In this document: positions 6,665 through 16,628 of the stretch, in pieces
Numbering within the stretch: the first letter of the stretch is position 1
How the letters are laid out: every line of letters starts with the position of its first letter
Assembly: GCA_944387395.1 (NCBI GenBank)
Contig: CALXEU010000037.1
Location: forward strand, 1-35,566
Source of the DNA: an uncultured Clostridia bacterium
GTDB lineage: Bacteria > Bacillota > Clostridia > TANB77 > CAG-508
Direction: 5' to 3'
DNA: 35,566 nt
Made by a program: the position numbers and the translations under genes
The notes under the pieces: model-generated
Database searches by the model: none
Told to the model about the DNA's origin: nothing
What the model saw: the letters and a program-made list of their open reading frames with translations, nothing else

Positions 6665-9600
6665 TTGAAAGAAAAAAGAAAATTAAATATAAATGGTGCA
6701 GTTCTAGATAAAAGTCAATTAACTTCTTATTTAGAAAAACTAGCATCTAGCCACATATTAACAGAAAAATCAGAAAAAGAAACATATCCAATTCCAAATT
6801 TATCAGATGATTATGAATTTATAAAACAAACATATAAGCTTTTAAACGAACATGTGAAATTGGAAATACCAATACATCCAGCTGGAGAGTGGATATTAGA
6901 CAATTTTTATATAATAGAAGAAAACGTAAAATCAATTTCTAAAGAACTTACTAAAAAGAAATATATAAAATTTTTAGGACTTGGAAGCGGAATTTATCAG
7001 GGATTTGCAAGAGACTATGTTTTAGCTGCAGAGATTGTCGCGTATACAGATGCAAAAATAGAAGCTGAAAATTTAAAATATATGCTTGAAGCCTATCAAA
7101 CTAAGAAAAAATTAAACATGGACGAAATATGGAGCATAGGAACTTTTATACAAATTGTTCTAATTCAAAATATAAGACAAATATGTGAAACTATATACTT
7201 AGCACAAATGCAAAAATATAAAGTAGAGACAATACTTGCTAAATTCTTTAAAGACGAAAAATCAGAAATAGACTTTAAACAAATCACTCCTAGAAAAAAA
7301 AGCATAATAAAAACAGCACAAATGAAAAATGCTTTTATCGAATATATGTCTTATAAACTAAAAAAATATGGAAGAAAAGCATATAGTTACTTAAATATTC
7401 TAGAAGAAGAAGTGAAAAAAGCTGGGGGAGATATATCAGACATTGTAAAAAAGGAACATTTCGATATTGCAGTTAAGAAAGTCTCTATGGGAAATAGTAT
7501 TATTTCTTTAAAAGAAATATCAAGAATAAATTTTGCAGAGATATTTGAACAAATAAATGGAGTTGAAGAAATATTAAAATTGGATCCAGCGGGTGTCTAT
7601 GAAAAAATGGACATAGATACAAAAGTTTATTATAGAAATTCAATAAAAGAAATTGCTCAGAAAACAAAAATATCAGAAATATATATTGCAAAAAAATGTC
7701 TTGAACTTTGCCAAAAAGAACAAGAAAAATTAGAATCAAGTAAATTAGAAAAAATAACAAAACAAATGCATATAGGATACTATTTAATATCAGAAGGAAA
7801 AGAAAAGTTATTATCAATTCTTCTAAATAAAAATATAAAGATAATGTCAAAAAAATCAAAAATAAGATTATATATTGGAGGAATTTGGGGACTTACTTTT
7901 TTAGGTTCATTAAGCATAGCAATTATAACGTATATAAATTTAAAAGAATATTTTAACAAATTTAGTCCAATATTTTCAGCCATAGTATTTTTATTAGCAT
8001 TAATACCTATGGAAAATATAATCTCTAAAATAGTACAAAATATATTATCCAAAATAGTAAAACCAAAGCCAATCCCAAAATTAGACTTTCAACATGGAAT
8101 TCCTAAAGAATTTTCAACAATGGTTGTAATTCCGACTATAATAAAAAATAAAGAAAAAGTAGAAGAATTAATGAAAAAGTTAGAGGTATACTATATAGCA
8201 AATAAAAGTGATAATATTTATTTTACATTGTTAGGAGACTGTTCAGGAGGATCGAAAGAAAAAGAAGAATTTGATGAAGATGTTATAAAAGAGGGAATAA
8301 ACTGGACTAAAGAATTAAATTTAAAATATAAAGAAAATAAATTCAATTTTATATATAGAAAAAGAATATGGAATCCCAATGAGAGCATTTATATGGGATG
8401 GGAAAGAAAAAGAGGATTGTTAAATCAATTTAATGAATATTTAATAGGAAAAATAAAAGATCCATTTAGAATAAATACAATTGAAAGTAGTAATAGTAAG
8501 CCTAATATAAAATATATAATTACATTAGATGGAGACACAGATTTAATACTAAATTCAGGAATAGAATTAGTGGGTGCAATGGCGCATATTTTAAACAAAC
8601 CGGAATTAAGTAAGGAACAAGATTTAGTAGTTTCAGGACACGCAATAATGCAACCAAGAGTCGGAATTGGATTATTAGAAGGAAGGAAGAGTTTATTTAC
8701 TCAAATATATGCTGGAGAAGCTGGAACAGATTCTTATACAAATGCTATATCTGATATTTATCAGGATAATTTTGATGAAGGAATTTTTACTGGTAAAGGA
8801 ATATATGATTTAAATGTTTTCTCTACAGTACTTAACAATGAAATAAAAGAAAACACAGTTTTAAGTCATGATTTACTTGAGGGTTGTTATTTAAGATGTG
8901 CTGATGTATCAGATATAATGCTTATGGACGGATATCCTAGTAATTATTTAAGCTTTAAGACAAGACTATATAGATGGATCAGAGGTGACTGGCAAGTAAC
9001 ACTTTGGCTTAAATCAAAAATAGAAAATCGAACACACCATATAAAACAAAATCCATTAAATTTTTTAAGTAAATATAAAATATTAAACAATATAATTAGA
9101 AGTAAACTAGAACTTACAGCTCTAATGTTATTAATATTATCGGTATTTACAAATTTATTTTTAAATGTTGATGCATTTGTTATACCAATAATCGCAATAT
9201 TAGCAATTACTATTCAAACATTTATAGATATTATCAATAATATAATAAATACAAAAACAGGAAATATAAAAACTAAAGTATATACAAAAACGATAGATGG
9301 AATAAAAGCGAGCATATTTAGATCTCTTTTGGATTTATCAGTGATTCCAGATAAGGCATATATTTCATTAAAGGCAGAAATAAAAACATTGTATAGAATG
9401 TACAAAAGTAAAATGCATTTATTAGAGTGGATGACCTCAGAAGAAGCGGAAAAAACTACTAAGACAGACATTGTTTCATATTATAAATCTATGTTTATAA
9501 ATGTAATTTTTGCAATTTTTACTCTACTTGGATTTGCAGTTTCAACAACTCTATATACAAAAATCCTGTGTTTATTTTTGGGAACAATGTGGTTAATTGC

Positions 9601-12600
9601 TCCATTTGTGATGTATAAGATAAGCAAAAATATAAAAAGTGAAAAACCTGTTGAAAAAATAAGTAACGAAGATAAAGAATATATAAAACAAATTGCATAT
9701 AAAACATGGTTATATTTTAAAGATAATCTCACAGAAAAGAATAACTATTTACCACCGGATAATTATCAAGAAGATAGAAAACAAAAAACAGCATTAAACA
9801 CTTCGTCAACAAATATAGGATTAGGGCTACTTGCAGTAATGTCTGCAAATGACCTAAAATTTGAGAACTTAAATTATACAATAGATTTACTATATAAAAT
9901 GATAGAAACTATAACAAAAATGCAAAAATGGAATGGACATTTATATAATTGGTATAATATAAGGACATTAGAGCCATTGATTCCTAGATATATTTCGTCT
10001 GTTGATAGTGGAAATTTCGTTGGCTATTTATATGTTACAAGACAGTTCCTTATAGAAAAAGAAAAATGTTGGGAAGAAACCTTACAAGATGAAGATAATA
10101 TATCTGAAAGCACTAAGAATTCAATAATTAGTAATATAAATAAAATAAAAATAATGATAGAACAGATTAATAATCTTATAGATAATACAGATTTTTCTAA
10201 ACTTTATAATGAAAAAAATAGACTATTTTCAGTTGGATACAATATTGAGGACGGAAAACTAACAGACTCATATTATGACTTATTGGCTTCAGAGGCAAGA
10301 CAGACAAGTTTAGTTGCAATTGCAAAAAAAGACGTATCAGAAAAACATTGGTATAATTTGAGTAGAACGTTAACAACACTAAATAATTACAAAGGCCTTA
10401 TATCATGGTCTGGTACTGCATTTGAATATTTAATGCCAAATATAAATATTCCAGGCTACCCTACTAGTATATTAGATGAATCATGTAAATTTATGATAAT
10501 GAGTCAAATAGAATATGCAAAAAGACTAGGAATACCTTGGGGAATTTCAGAGGCTGCATTTAACTTAAAAGATTTAAATAACAATTATCAATATAAAGCG
10601 TTTGGAATACCATGGCTAGGACTAAAAAGAGGTTTATCAGAAGAAATAGTTGTAGCTTCATATGGAACAATACTTGCAATAAATGAAACACCAAACGAGG
10701 TTATTGAAAATTTAAGAGAACTAGAAAATAAAGGAATGTATGATAAATATGGTTTTTATGAATCAATAGATTTCACTCCAGGAAGGAATGAAAAGAACTA
10801 TAGCATTGTAAAAACATATATGGCACATCACCAAGGTTTAATATTACTTTCAATAGATAATTTAATAAACGACAATATATTTCAGACTAGATTTATGAAA
10901 AATCCCGAAATGCAAGCTATAAACATTTTACTACAAGAACGAATGCCAGAAAACATGATAATTACTAAGGAGGAGAAGGAAAAAGTGGATAAAATTGAGT
11001 ATATGGACTATGAAGATTACACTCAAAGAAAATATACTAAAATTAACGATTATTTAAACATCTCCAATGTAATTGCAAATGACAAATATACGATTGTGAT
11101 GGATCAGTATGGTAATGGATATAGCAAATTTGGAGATATTCAAATTAATAGATATAAACCAACAGATGAAATAGATGAGGGAATACTTTTTTATATAAAG
11201 AACATTAAAACTAAAAAGATATGGACAAATAGTGTTACAAGATTTTTGCCAAGACCAGATAGATATTCTGTTATTTTTGCACCCGAGATGAATAAGTTTA
11301 AGAGAATTGACGAAAACATTGAAACATCTACAAGAGTTATAGTTGATACTGATGAACCGGTAGAGGTAAGAACAATAGAATTAAAAAATATTGGAAACAA
11401 TGATGAAATATTAGAGATTACAAGTTATTTAGAACCAATTCTTTCTAATAAAATGCAAGATTTTAGTCATAAGGCATTTAATAATTTGTTTTTAAATTTT
11501 GAATATATAGATGAAATAAATACTGTTTTAGTAAAAAGAAAAGCTCATACAGAAGGAGAAAAAGAATGCTATATGGCTGTTACCGTGAATGCTGGAGGAA
11601 AAGAAGTAGGAGAAATAGAGTACGAAATAGATAAAGAAAAATTTTTTGGACGTGATAATTTTGAAGTGCCAAAGGATGTTCAAAATTCGATACCTCTTAG
11701 TAAAAAAATTAGTTATACTACAGATCCTATTATTGCTATAAGAAGAACAATTGAAATAAAAGCTAATGAAACTACAAGTTTAAACCTTATAATAGCTGTT
11801 TCAGATTCTAGGGAGAAGGTTTTTAAAAATTTAGTTAAATTTACTAACAATGAAAACGTTAAAAGGACAGTTACGCTTTTAAGGGCAAAAAGTGAAGCTG
11901 AAAATAGATATTTAGGGATAAAAGGAAAAGATATAGAAGTTTATCAAAAAATGCTTTCATATTTACTATTTCCACAGAAGGTAGCTACCAAAAGACCTCC
12001 ATTAGGAAAAGTAAGTTTAACAACAAATGAACTTTGGAAATATGGAATATCTGGAGAATTGCCAATACTACTTGTAAAAATAAAAGAAATAAATGATGTA
12101 GATATTATAAAAGAGGTATTGAATGCTTATGAATTCTTTAGGGTTAAAAATATAAGTGTAGATTTAGTAATTTTAAACGAAGAAAAGGAGTCATATGAAA
12201 GCTATGTAAAAGATGCAATATCCTCATGCATTTTAAATAAAAACTTATCTTATTTGTTAAATATTTCTGGAGGAATTTTTTGCTTAAATAATATAGATAA
12301 AGAAGATAAGAAAATGTTAGAGGCAAGAGCAAATTTAATAATAAATGCAAATTATAGTTCTTTGGAATTACAAATGGATGATTATGAAGAAAAAATACTA
12401 GAAAACATAAAAGAAATAGCAATGGACTACAAGCCTAAAATTATAGTAGAAGATAATGATAACAAAATACAAGATCAAGATATGAACAGTTTAAAATATT
12501 ATAATGAGTATGGTGGTTTTTCAGAGGATGGCAAAGAATATATTATAAAAGTAAATAAAGAAAATAGATTACCAACAGTTTGGTGTAATATCCTAGCAAA

Positions 12601-14890
12601 TAAAAACTTTGGAACAATTACAACAGAAGGAATGGGAGGATACACATGGGATAAAAACTGTAGATTAAATAGAATAACTTCATGGTCGAATAATCAAATA
12701 ACTGATGTACCATCGGAGATTGTTTATTTAAAGGATTTAGCTACAAACAAAAAATGGTCTATTGCTGTAAATCCAATGCCAGATGATAACGATTACTATG
12801 TAACGTATGGATTTGGCTATAGTAGATATACTCATAATTCATCAAAAATAAAACAAACACTTGATATGTTTGTCCCTCAAGATGATAATGTTAAAGTAAA
12901 TTTAATAACATTGGAAAATAAAAATCCTGAACGAAAAAAATTAAGACTAATTTACTATATAAAGCCAGTTATAGATGAGGATGAAATAAAATCTAATCAA
13001 AACATTGAACTAGAATTTAATTCAGAATCTAATATGATAATTGCAAAGAATTTAATAAATGAAAATAAATCTCTAATATATGTTTCAAGTAGTGAAAAAA
13101 TAGAATCATATACAGGAAGTAAAACATCATTTTTAAAGAATAGTTCTCTTTCAAATCCTTTAGGATTAGACCAACTAGAATTAAGTAGAGAAAATTCTTA
13201 TGGACAAGATGGAATAATAGCAATTTCAATGAATGTAACAATAGAGGCATATTCAAGTAAACAAATTTCTTTATTTTTAGGTAGTGGAGAGACTTTAGAA
13301 GATATACAAGACATTAGTTATAAATATTCAAATATAAGTAATTGTAAAAGTGAATATCTTAAAACAAGAAAATATTGGAGTGATTTGTTAGATACAATTC
13401 AAGTTTCAACGCCAATGGAATCTACAAATATAATCTTAAACGGATGGCTTATGTATCAACTTATAAATGCAAGGCTTTATGCAAAAACAGGATTTTATCA
13501 ATCTGGAGGTGCTTTTGGATTTAGAGATCAACTGCAAGATACCTTGGCTGCAAAATATGTAGATAGCAATTTTGAAAGAAATCAAATACTAAAACATGCA
13601 GCTAATCAATTTGTAGAAGGTGATGTACAACACTGGTGGCATGAAGAAGTGTCTAGAGGAATTAGAACAAAAATGTCTGATGACTTATTATGGCTTCCAT
13701 ATACAACATACGATTATATAGAATTTACAAATGATTATAAGATATTGGACGAAATTGTACCATATAAAGATGGAAAAGAGCTTTCTGAAAATGAAACAGA
13801 TAGGTATGATGTATATAAAGAATCAGTACAAAAAGGAACATTGTATGAACATTGTATAAAAGCAATAGAAAGGTCACTAAATTTCGGAGAACATGGACTT
13901 CCAAAAATAGGAACAGGTGATTGGAATGATGGAATGAATAAGGTTGGAGAAAAAGGCAAGGGAGAAAGTATATGGCTTGGTTTCTTTATGTATGATGTAT
14001 TAAATAAGTTTATTAAAATATGTGAATATAAAAATGATATAGAAAAAGTAGAAAAATACACAAAAATAATAATTAAATTAAAGAAAGCATTAAATACAGA
14101 AGGTTGGGATAGCCGATGGTATAGACGTGCATTTACAGATGATGGAGATATATTAGGTAGTCTTCAAAATGAAGAGTGCAAAATAGATGGAATTTCTCAA
14201 AGTTGGTCTGTTATATCAGGAGCTGGAGATAATGATAAAAAATATATTGCTATGGATAGTTTAGAAAATCATTTAATAGATAAAGAAATAGGAATAATTA
14301 AATTGCTAGATCCTCCTTTTGAAAAAGGTAAAATAAATCCAGGATATATAAAATCTTATTTGCCTGGAACAAGAGAAAATGGTGGACAATATACACATGC
14401 CGCCATTTGGACCATAATTGCACAAGCCATATTAAATTTAAACGATAAAGCATATGAAAACTTTAGAATGATAAACCCAATAGAACATTCTAGAACAAAA
14501 GTTGAAGCAAACAAATACAAAGTAGAACCATATGTAGTAGCAGCAGACATTTATGGAAAATCAGATTTAGCAGGACGTGGTGGATGGACCTGGTACACGG
14601 GTTCAGCAGCATGGTTATATGTAACAGGAATAAAGTATATTTTAGGATTGAATATAAGTAATGGATATTTAGAAATAAAGCCACATATTCCATCTAGTTG
14701 GAATGATTATCAAATAAAATATAAATTAAATGGAAATATATATAATATAAATGTTATAAACGAGCATAAAAAAAGCACAAATTGTGAACAAACTGTGGAA
14801 AAGCTAATATACAATGGAAAAGAAATAGAAGATAAAAAAATAAAAATAGAAAATAATGCTGGAATATACAATATAGAAGTATATATATAA
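6665..14890 (+). CDS. Cyclic beta-glucan synthase-like giant protein (GT84 + glycoamylase-like + GH94)
   Basis: About 2,741 aa, similar in plan to cyclic beta-1,2-glucan synthases (NdvB/ChvB). TTG at 6665 is chosen over the in-frame TTG at 6620 because AGGAGAGG lies 6 bases upstream and 6620 falls inside the hairpin. N-terminal domain, about 1-400. Membrane segments about 402-424 and 433-452. GT2-fold GT84 domain about 470-800, with LDGDTD near 622 and RWIRGDWQ near 770. Membrane segments about 818-860 and 943-985. Glycoamylase-like cyclisation domain about 1010-1410 (TYMAHHQG near 1386). C-terminal GH94-like half with GDWNDGMN at 2418-2425. By homology it makes a beta-glucan from UDP-glucose at the membrane, trims it and closes it. 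Linkage and product are inferred. A monocistronic unit is likely: a hairpin precedes it and a terminator follows. Confidence 0.9.
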   Translation: MKEKRKLNINGAVLDKSQLTSYLEKLASSHILTEKSEKETYPIPNLSDDYEFIKQTYKLLNEHVKLEIPIHPAGEWILDNFYIIEENVKSISKELTKKKYIKFLGLGSGIYQGFARDYVLAAEIVAYTDAKIEAENLKYMLEAYQTKKKLNMDEIWSIGTFIQIVLIQNIRQICETIYLAQMQKYKVETILAKFFKDEKSEIDFKQITPRKKSIIKTAQMKNAFIEYMSYKLKKYGRKAYSYLNILEEEVKKAGGDISDIVKKEHFDIAVKKVSMGNSIISLKEISRINFAEIFEQINGVEEILKLDPAGVYEKMDIDTKVYYRNSIKEIAQKTKISEIYIAKKCLELCQKEQEKLESSKLEKITKQMHIGYYLISEGKEKLLSILLNKNIKIMSKKSKIRLYIGGIWGLTFLGSLSIAIITYINLKEYFNKFSPIFSAIVFLLALIPMENIISKIVQNILSKIVKPKPIPKLDFQHGIPKEFSTMVVIPTIIKNKEKVEELMKKLEVYYIANKSDNIYFTLLGDCSGGSKEKEEFDEDVIKEGINWTKELNLKYKENKFNFIYRKRIWNPNESIYMGWERKRGLLNQFNEYLIGKIKDPFRINTIESSNSKPNIKYIITLDGDTDLILNSGIELVGAMAHILNKPELSKEQDLVVSGHAIMQPRVGIGLLEGRKSLFTQIYAGEAGTDSYTNAISDIYQDNFDEGIFTGKGIYDLNVFSTVLNNEIKENTVLSHDLLEGCYLRCADVSDIMLMDGYPSNYLSFKTRLYRWIRGDWQVTLWLKSKIENRTHHIKQNPLNFLSKYKILNNIIRSKLELTALMLLILSVFTNLFLNVDAFVIPIIAILAITIQTFIDIINNIINTKTGNIKTKVYTKTIDGIKASIFRSLLDLSVIPDKAYISLKAEIKTLYRMYKSKMHLLEWMTSEEAEKTTKTDIVSYYKSMFINVIFAIFTLLGFAVSTTLYTKILCLFLGTMWLIAPFVMYKISKNIKSEKPVEKISNEDKEYIKQIAYKTWLYFKDNLTEKNNYLPPDNYQEDRKQKTALNTSSTNIGLGLLAVMSANDLKFENLNYTIDLLYKMIETITKMQKWNGHLYNWYNIRTLEPLIPRYISSVDSGNFVGYLYVTRQFLIEKEKCWEETLQDEDNISESTKNSIISNINKIKIMIEQINNLIDNTDFSKLYNEKNRLFSVGYNIEDGKLTDSYYDLLASEARQTSLVAIAKKDVSEKHWYNLSRTLTTLNNYKGLISWSGTAFEYLMPNINIPGYPTSILDESCKFMIMSQIEYAKRLGIPWGISEAAFNLKDLNNNYQYKAFGIPWLGLKRGLSEEIVVASYGTILAINETPNEVIENLRELENKGMYDKYGFYESIDFTPGRNEKNYSIVKTYMAHHQGLILLSIDNLINDNIFQTRFMKNPEMQAINILLQERMPENMIITKEEKEKVDKIEYMDYEDYTQRKYTKINDYLNISNVIANDKYTIVMDQYGNGYSKFGDIQINRYKPTDEIDEGILFYIKNIKTKKIWTNSVTRFLPRPDRYSVIFAPEMNKFKRIDENIETSTRVIVDTDEPVEVRTIELKNIGNNDEILEITSYLEPILSNKMQDFSHKAFNNLFLNFEYIDEINTVLVKRKAHTEGEKECYMAVTVNAGGKEVGEIEYEIDKEKFFGRDNFEVPKDVQNSIPLSKKISYTTDPIIAIRRTIEIKANETTSLNLIIAVSDSREKVFKNLVKFTNNENVKRTVTLLRAKSEAENRYLGIKGKDIEVYQKMLSYLLFPQKVATKRPPLGKVSLTTNELWKYGISGELPILLVKIKEINDVDIIKEVLNAYEFFRVKNISVDLVILNEEKESYESYVKDAISSCILNKNLSYLLNISGGIFCLNNIDKEDKKMLEARANLIINANYSSLELQMDDYEEKILENIKEIAMDYKPKIIVEDNDNKIQDQDMNSLKYYNEYGGFSEDGKEYIIKVNKENRLPTVWCNILANKNFGTITTEGMGGYTWDKNCRLNRITSWSNNQITDVPSEIVYLKDLATNKKWSIAVNPMPDDNDYYVTYGFGYSRYTHNSSKIKQTLDMFVPQDDNVKVNLITLENKNPERKKLRLIYYIKPVIDEDEIKSNQNIELEFNSESNMIIAKNLINENKSLIYVSSSEKIESYTGSKTSFLKNSSLSNPLGLDQLELSRENSYGQDGIIAISMNVTIEAYSSKQISLFLGSGETLEDIQDISYKYSNISNCKSEYLKTRKYWSDLLDTIQVSTPMESTNIILNGWLMYQLINARLYAKTGFYQSGGAFGFRDQLQDTLAAKYVDSNFERNQILKHAANQFVEGDVQHWWHEEVSRGIRTKMSDDLLWLPYTTYDYIEFTNDYKILDEIVPYKDGKELSENETDRYDVYKESVQKGTLYEHCIKAIERSLNFGEHGLPKIGTGDWNDGMNKVGEKGKGESIWLGFFMYDVLNKFIKICEYKNDIEKVEKYTKIIIKLKKALNTEGWDSRWYRRAFTDDGDILGSLQNEECKIDGISQSWSVISGAGDNDKKYIAMDSLENHLIDKEIGIIKLLDPPFEKGKINPGYIKSYLPGTRENGGQYTHAAIWTIIAQAILNLNDKAYENFRMINPIEHSRTKVEANKYKVEPYVVAADIYGKSDLAGRGGWTWYTGSAAWLYVTGIKYILGLNISNGYLEIKPHIPSSWNDYQIKYKLNGNIYNINVINEHKKSTNCEQTVEKLIYNGKEIEDKKIKIENNAGIYNIEVYI

Positions 14891-14905
14891 ATTTTATAAC
14901 AAAAG

Positions 14906-14934
14906 AGGACAGTTCAAACATAAACTGTCCTTTT
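14906..14934 (+). terminator. Intrinsic terminator after the glucan synthase
   Basis: AGGACAGTT (14906-14914) pairs with AACTGTCCT (14923-14931) around an 8-base loop, followed by TTT. It begins 16 bp after the stop codon. Confidence 0.9.
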
Positions 14935-14990
14935 ATAAATAATAAATGAAATTTTTATGAAATATTATAGTAATATTATTGAAAAAAACT

Positions 14991-15019
14991 TTGACAAGGA
15001 GATATAGTAGAGGTATAAT
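14991..15019 (+). promoter_or_regulatory. Consensus sigma-A promoter of the WalRK-lepB-holB-ricT operon
   Basis: TTGACA (14991-14996), 17-bp spacer, TATAAT (15014-15019). Both hexamers are perfect. AGGAGG and the ATG at 15051 follow. Confidence 0.92.
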
Positions 15020-15050
15020 ATATTAGAAGTTATAAAAATAGGAGGTTTTT

Positions 15051-15857
15051 ATGCCAAGACATAATAGAAGAATTTTAAATAATGTAGAAAAAAATGAAAA
15101 AAAACTGTATAGACCAAGTAATGATAAAGCAAAGGTTAAAATAGGTGTAATTGCAGCAACAGTTAGTTTTGCCCTTGGAGCAGGAACTGGTGGAATAATT
15201 ACATCTATTAGAGATTCAATAAGAGAAAAAGAAGATATAAAAGAAGCTGTAGAGTTGGCAGCAAAAACAAATACTGTATATGAGCTAGGACAATTAACAC
15301 TAGATAATGAGAGTGATGTTGTTTTAAATACAGATTTAAATTATTTAACAAGATTAATAAATAGATATTCGGAATTAAAGCAAGTAGAGATAAATGGAGA
15401 ATTAACTTTTGAAGAAGAAGAAGAATTAATAAATATAATGAAACAAATAACTCCTGAATTAGTACAGAATATTAAACAGGGAATGTTAAAAAGAAAAATT
15501 GCTGATGCATGTGGAATAGAAAATGCAAATGAAATAAATGTAGATTTGAGAAGGTATGAAACACCTGACGGAAAACAATTTAACGATTACAAAATACTTT
15601 TTGATGGTCAAGAATGCAGGGTTAATCTTAAGATGGAAGGGCTAATAGATGATGCATATGTGAAAGAAACGAATATTGATTCGAGTAGCAAACAAAAATA
15701 TGATGAAAGCATAGAAAAAATGATAACAGAGTATAACGAATATTCTGAAACATTATTAAGTGGAAAAAACGTTTTTCGTTATAATAATGGAGAGATAACA
15801 TTTACAGATAAATCATATGATGAAAAAATAAAAAATACAGATGATTATGATAGATAA
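15051..15857 (+). CDS. Unknown single-pass membrane protein, first gene of the WalRK operon
   Basis: A 268-aa protein with ATG 15051 preceded by AGGAGG. I do not recognise the family. Residues 1-28 are strongly basic and 29-51 hydrophobic (IGVIAATVSFALGAGTGGII), so it is probably an N-in, C-out membrane protein with an extracellular domain of about 215 residues. That domain is acidic and helical (EEEEELINIMKQITPELVQNIKQ), then mixed strand-like (DGKQFNDYKILFDGQECRVNLKMEG). There is one Cys pair candidate (DACG, QECR). It begins the operon with a perfect promoter and is followed 20 bp later by the response regulator. A role as an accessory or sensor partner of the kinase is a guess from position only. 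Confidence 0.75.
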   Translation: MPRHNRRILNNVEKNEKKLYRPSNDKAKVKIGVIAATVSFALGAGTGGIITSIRDSIREKEDIKEAVELAAKTNTVYELGQLTLDNESDVVLNTDLNYLTRLINRYSELKQVEINGELTFEEEEELINIMKQITPELVQNIKQGMLKRKIADACGIENANEINVDLRRYETPDGKQFNDYKILFDGQECRVNLKMEGLIDDAYVKETNIDSSSKQKYDESIEKMITEYNEYSETLLSGKNVFRYNNGEITFTDKSYDEKIKNTDDYDR

Positions 15858-15877
15858 AAATAAAGGGGAAAGTTTAT

Positions 15878-16606
15878 ATGAACGAAGAATTAGATCCAAA
15901 CAAAAAAACAATATTAGTGGTTGATGATGAGCAACCAATTATTGATGTGCTAGTATTTAATTTAAAAAAAGAAGGATATAACACAATAGAAGCTACAGAC
16001 GGAGAAGCTGGATTAAATTTAGCATTAGAAAAGAGACCTAATTTAGTATTATTAGATATAATGCTTCCAAAAATGGATGGATTAACTGTATGTAAAAGAA
16101 TAAAACAAGCATATAATGTACCAGTATTAATACTATCTGCCAAAGGTGAAGAAGTAGACAAAATAGTTGGACTAGAACTTGGGGCAGATGACTATATTAC
16201 AAAGCCTTTCAGTGTTAGAGAACTAATTGCTAGAGTAAAAGCAAATTTAAGGAAAATGGATGATGACAAAGAAGAAAAAATAAAAGAAAATGAAGCAAAT
16301 GCAAATAAAATTATTGTTGGAGACTTAGAACTAGACTTAGAAAAAGTAGAAGTAAAGGTAAAAGGACAAGTAAAGAATCTAACACCAAAAGAATTTGAAC
16401 TTGTAAAATTTTTAGCAATGCAACCAGGAGTACCAGTAACAAGAGAAGTACTACTAGAAAAAGTATGGAATTATGAATACTATGGAGACATTAGAACTGT
16501 TGATGTTACAGTATGTAGAATAAGAGAAAAACTAGGAGATAGCACAAAAAATTCTAAAATTATTATAAATAAAAAAAGAATAGAATACTATTTAGCATCA
16601 AAATAA
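15878..16606 (+). CDS. OmpR/PhoB-type response regulator, WalR-like
   Basis: A 242-aa two-domain regulator. The receiver domain (about 11-125) has the acidic pair Asp16/Asp17 (VVDDEQ), phospho-acceptor Asp60 (LLDIMLPKMDG), LSAK, and Lys109 in the TKPF motif. The winged-helix DNA-binding domain (about 145-240) has LTPKEFELVKFL and GDIRTVDVTVCRIREKL. The receiver and GDIRTVDV stretch resemble WalR (YycF), which controls wall metabolism in Firmicutes. The end of the wing is unusual: where WalR-type proteins have RGVGY, this one reads NKKRIEYYL. The kinase gene follows after 22 bp, so the pair should work together. WalR rather than PhoP or another OmpR member is likely but not proved. Confidence 0.9.
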   Translation: MNEELDPNKKTILVVDDEQPIIDVLVFNLKKEGYNTIEATDGEAGLNLALEKRPNLVLLDIMLPKMDGLTVCKRIKQAYNVPVLILSAKGEEVDKIVGLELGADDYITKPFSVRELIARVKANLRKMDDDKEEKIKENEANANKIIVGDLELDLEKVEVKVKGQVKNLTPKEFELVKFLAMQPGVPVTREVLLEKVWNYEYYGDIRTVDVTVCRIREKLGDSTKNSKIIINKKRIEYYLASK

Positions 16607-16628
16607 AATATACAAGAAAGAGAAAATA

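Noticed and set aside
6369-6746. Minus-strand ORF of 125 codons across the permease/glucan-synthase junction
   Set aside because: It is a Leu/Phe-rich shadow of two real plus-strand genes, with no ribosome binding site or recognisable motif.
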